This document shows, piece by piece, positions 34,277-36,258 of a DNA stretch of 36,258 nt. Position 1 is the stretch's first letter. Each line of letters opens with the position of its first letter. Made by a program: the position numbers and the translations under genes. The DNA comes from Oscillospiraceae bacterium (GTDB lineage Bacteria > Bacillota > Clostridia > Oscillospirales > Oscillospiraceae): NCBI GenBank assembly GCA_902775355.1, contig CACYLY010000063.1:374-36631 (forward strand), read 5' to 3'. The notes beneath the pieces are model-generated. The model did no database searches. It was not told where the DNA came from and saw only the letters and a program-made list of their open reading frames with translations.

Positions 34277-34900
34277 ATGCCTATTGCGAATCTGTTCAAT
34301 ATGGCTGGCGAGAAGATCGGCGAGATCGAGCTCTCCGAGGCCATCTTCGGCATCGAGCCGAACAAGAGCGTGCTGCATGATTCCGTCAAGAATCACCTGG
34401 CCAATTGCCGGCAGGGCACCCAGAGCGCTCTCACCAAGGGTGAGGTTTCCTACACCACCAAGAAGCCCTGGCGCCAGAAGGGCACCGGCCGCGCCCGCGC
34501 CGGCTACGCCGGCTCCCCCGTGTGGTACCACGGCGGCGTCGCTTTCGCCCCCAAGCCCCGGGATTACAGCTACCGCCTCAACAAGAAGGTCCGCCGCCTG
34601 GCTCTCAAGTCCGCCCTGTCCGCCAAGGCTCAGGAGAATGAGATCCTGGTCGTCGACGGCCTGAAGGTCGAGGAGATCAAGACCAAGCCCTTCCAGAGCT
34701 TCCTGACCAAGATCGGCGTGGAGGGCAAGGCCCTGGTCGTCACCGAGAATGTGGACGAGAAGGTCGTCAAGTCCGCCCGCAACATCGAGGGCGTCAGCAC
34801 CACCACCGCCACCATCCTCAGCCCCTATATGATTCTCACCAACGGCAAGATGGTCATCGACAAGGCCGCCCTTGCCAAGATCGAGGAGGTGTTCGCCTGA
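34277..34900 (+). CDS. rplD: 50S ribosomal protein L4
   Basis: 207 residues, full length. FGIEPNKSVLHD, the KKPWRQKGTGRARAGYAGSP loop that lines the exit tunnel, AFAPKPRDYSYRLNKKVRRL and the IEEVFA end are typical. The usual GGG before KPWRQKGTG is replaced by YTTK. A GGAG site precedes ATG 34277; the stop overlaps the rplW start (TGATG). Confidence 0.97.
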   Translation: MPIANLFNMAGEKIGEIELSEAIFGIEPNKSVLHDSVKNHLANCRQGTQSALTKGEVSYTTKKPWRQKGTGRARAGYAGSPVWYHGGVAFAPKPRDYSYRLNKKVRRLALKSALSAKAQENEILVVDGLKVEEIKTKPFQSFLTKIGVEGKALVVTENVDEKVVKSARNIEGVSTTTATILSPYMILTNGKMVIDKAALAKIEEVFA

Positions 34901-35196
34901 TGAAGACCGCATACGACGTTATCATCCGCCCCATCATCACCGAGCAGTCCATGGAAGACCTGGACATCAAGAAGTACGCGTTTGAGGTCGCCAAGGACGC
35001 GAACAAGATCGAGATCAAGAAGGCCATCGAGGAGATCTTCGGCGTGACCGTCGTCAAGGTCACTACCGAGAACGTGCGCGGCAAGGCCAAGCGCACCGGC
35101 GCTTACCCCATGGGCAAAACCGCTTCCTGGAAAAAGGCCGTCGTGAAGCTCAGTGCCGACTCCAAGAACATTGAGCTGTTCGAAGGCATGGCCTAA
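34900..35196 (+). CDS. rplW: 50S ribosomal protein L23
   Basis: 98 residues, full length. [36 protein letters not shown]-like [20 protein letters not shown] and WKKAVVKL are typical. L23 lines the exit of the peptide tunnel and docks trigger factor and SRP. Its ATG overlaps the rplD stop by one base, so it is translationally coupled. Confidence 0.97.
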   Translation: MKTAYDVIIRPIITEQSMEDLDIKKYAFEVAKDANKIEIKKAIEEIFGVTVVKVTTENVRGKAKRTGAYPMGKTASWKKAVVKLSADSKNIELFEGMA

Positions 35197-35210
35197 GGGA
35201 GGGAAACAGA

Positions 35211-36014
35211 ATGTCTATCAAAACCTACAGACCGACTACCCCCGCCCGGCGCAACATGACCGTTTCCGGCTTCGACGGCGTCGATAAGCACGCCCGTCCC
35301 GAGAAGAGCCTGACCGAGGTCCTGAAGAAGAACGCCGGCCGCAACAGCTACGGCCACATCACCGTCCGCCACCAGGGCGGCGGCAACCGGCAGAAGTACC
35401 GCGTCATCGACTTCAAGCGCAACAAGCTGGACGTCGAGGGCAAGGTCCTCCGCCTGGAGTACGACCCCAACCGCAGCGCCTTCATCGCCCTGGTGGAGTA
35501 CACCGGCCTGAACGTGGGCGACACCGTCCTGGCGTCCCCCGCGGCCGACATCAAGGCCGGCAACGCCCTGCCCATGGCCAACATCCCCGTGGGCACCGTG
35601 ATCCACAACATCGAGCTCTACCCCGGCAAGGGCGCGCAGCTTGTCCGCAGCGCCGGCGTCGCCGCCCAGCTCATGGCCAAGGAGAACGGCATGGCCACCG
35701 TGCGTCTCCCCTCCGGCGAGATGCGCAAGGTCCGCCTGGAGTGCTACGCCACCATCGGCCAGGTCGGCAACATCGACCACGCCAACGTTCACATCGGCAA
35801 GGCCGGCCGCAAACGCCACATGGGCATCCGCCCCACGGTCCGCGGCTCCGTCATGAACCCCTGTGATCACCCCCACGGCGGCGGCGAGGGCAAGAGCCCT
35901 GTCGGCCGTCCCGGCCCCGTAACTCCTTGGGGCAAGCCCGCGCTGGGTTACAAGACCCGCAAGACGAAGAACAAGACCGATAAGTTCATCGTCAAGCGCC
36001 GCAACGCGAAGTAA
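35211..36014 (+). CDS. rplB: 50S ribosomal protein L2, apparently missing about 11 residues
   Basis: 267 residues against the usual 273-280. [73 protein letters not shown] (with the His critical for peptidyl transfer) and [12 protein letters not shown] are all typical. Oddity: ALVEY runs straight into TGLNVGDTV at 35500-35503, whereas nearly all bacterial L2 have a xDGExRYILAP segment between them, part of the RNA-binding domain. The deletion keeps the frame. AGGGAGG precedes ATG 35211. Confidence 0.95.
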   Translation: MSIKTYRPTTPARRNMTVSGFDGVDKHARPEKSLTEVLKKNAGRNSYGHITVRHQGGGNRQKYRVIDFKRNKLDVEGKVLRLEYDPNRSAFIALVEYTGLNVGDTVLASPAADIKAGNALPMANIPVGTVIHNIELYPGKGAQLVRSAGVAAQLMAKENGMATVRLPSGEMRKVRLECYATIGQVGNIDHANVHIGKAGRKRHMGIRPTVRGSVMNPCDHPHGGGEGKSPVGRPGPVTPWGKPALGYKTRKTKNKTDKFIVKRRNAK

Positions 36015-36027
36015 GGAGGGAACGTAA

Positions 36028-36258
36028 ATGAGCAGAAGCATTAAGAAGGGCCCCTTCGCCGCTCCCGAGCTGCTGAAGAGAGTCGATGAAATGAACAAGA
36101 GCGGCAGCAAGCAGGTCGTCAAGACCTGGAGCCGTTCCTCCACCATTTTCCCGTCCTTCGTCGGACACACCATCGCCGTCCATGACGGCCGCCGTCACGT
36201 TCCCGTGTATGTCACCGAGGATATGGTCGGTCACAAGCTGGGCGAGTTCGCCCCGACC
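36028..36258 (+). CDS. rpsS: 30S ribosomal protein S19 (partial, cut by window end)
   Basis: 77 codons visible. [40 protein letters not shown] and [21 protein letters not shown] match S19 from its start almost to its end; about 15 residues lie beyond the window. AAGGAGG precedes ATG 36028, 13 bases after rplB. Follows the standard S10 operon order. Confidence 0.96.
   Translation, partial: MSRSIKKGPFAAPELLKRVDEMNKSGSKQVVKTWSRSSTIFPSFVGHTIAVHDGRRHVPVYVTEDMVGHKLGEFAPT

Overview
The window looks like a chromosomal segment of a GC-rich Clostridia bacterium, most likely Oscillospirales/Oscillospiraceae. Evidence: strong AGGAGG-type ribosome binding sites, sigma-A type promoters, a low-GC-Gram-positive style S10 ribosomal operon, a clostridial SecA with a SEC-C tail, a DUF1846 protein, lipoproteins with LxxC lipoboxes, and many short palindromic intergenic repeats. 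The assignment is by inspection only.

Layout. 1-430: the 3' end of pnp, its terminator and repeat remnants. 435-2560: a visibly AT-rich two-gene cassette on the minus strand (voltage-gated K+ channel, then a zinc-ribbon/Ig-like membrane protein). 2570-3350: a run of perfect hairpins containing pieces of tRNA-Thr on both strands, followed by intact tRNA-Thr(GGT) and tRNA-Asp(GTC). 3350-3780: dispersed repeats. 3785-9340, minus strand: a CPBP intramembrane protease; a DUF1648-like protein, ABC ATPase and ABC permease; and an SPFH membrane protein with a ribbon-helix-helix regulator behind a promoter with a two-box operator. 9340-9920: repeats. 9920-11753, minus: serine acetyltransferase, a YgjV-like membrane protein and a Dabb protein. 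11788-17166, plus: three tandem paralogous leucine-rich-repeat surface proteins. 17305-18720, minus: a GNAT acetyltransferase and an unknown membrane protein. 18720-19390: repeats, including a 90-bp direct duplication. 19389-20618, minus: a BspA-type LRR lipoprotein with a Glu-Pro-Thr-Pro linker. 20741-22235, minus: a DUF1846 protein. 22324-25357: a composite repeat, then secA, broken by an internal deletion with frameshift. 25544-31131, plus: pgeF, a family 5 solute-binding lipoprotein, cytidine deaminase, a polytopic membrane protein and a PIG-V-like glycosyltransferase. 31250-32593, minus: a second copy of that polytopic protein. 32806-36258, plus: S10 operon promoter, structured leader with a terminator-like hairpin, then rpsJ, rplC, rplD, rplW, rplB and a partial rpsS.

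The most surprising observation is that five otherwise well-conserved genes each seem to lack one block of family-conserved residues: SPFH (about 21 residues), DUF1846 (about 20), SecA (about 33 codons, out of frame), L3 (about 26) and L2 (about 11). Four are in frame. Whether this is biology or a sequence/assembly artefact cannot be decided here, and the homologue comparison is from memory. Other notable signals are the tRNA-fragment hairpin array beside the AT-rich cassette, the SPFH/RHH operator, the triple LRR cluster, and at least three families of palindromic intergenic repeats.
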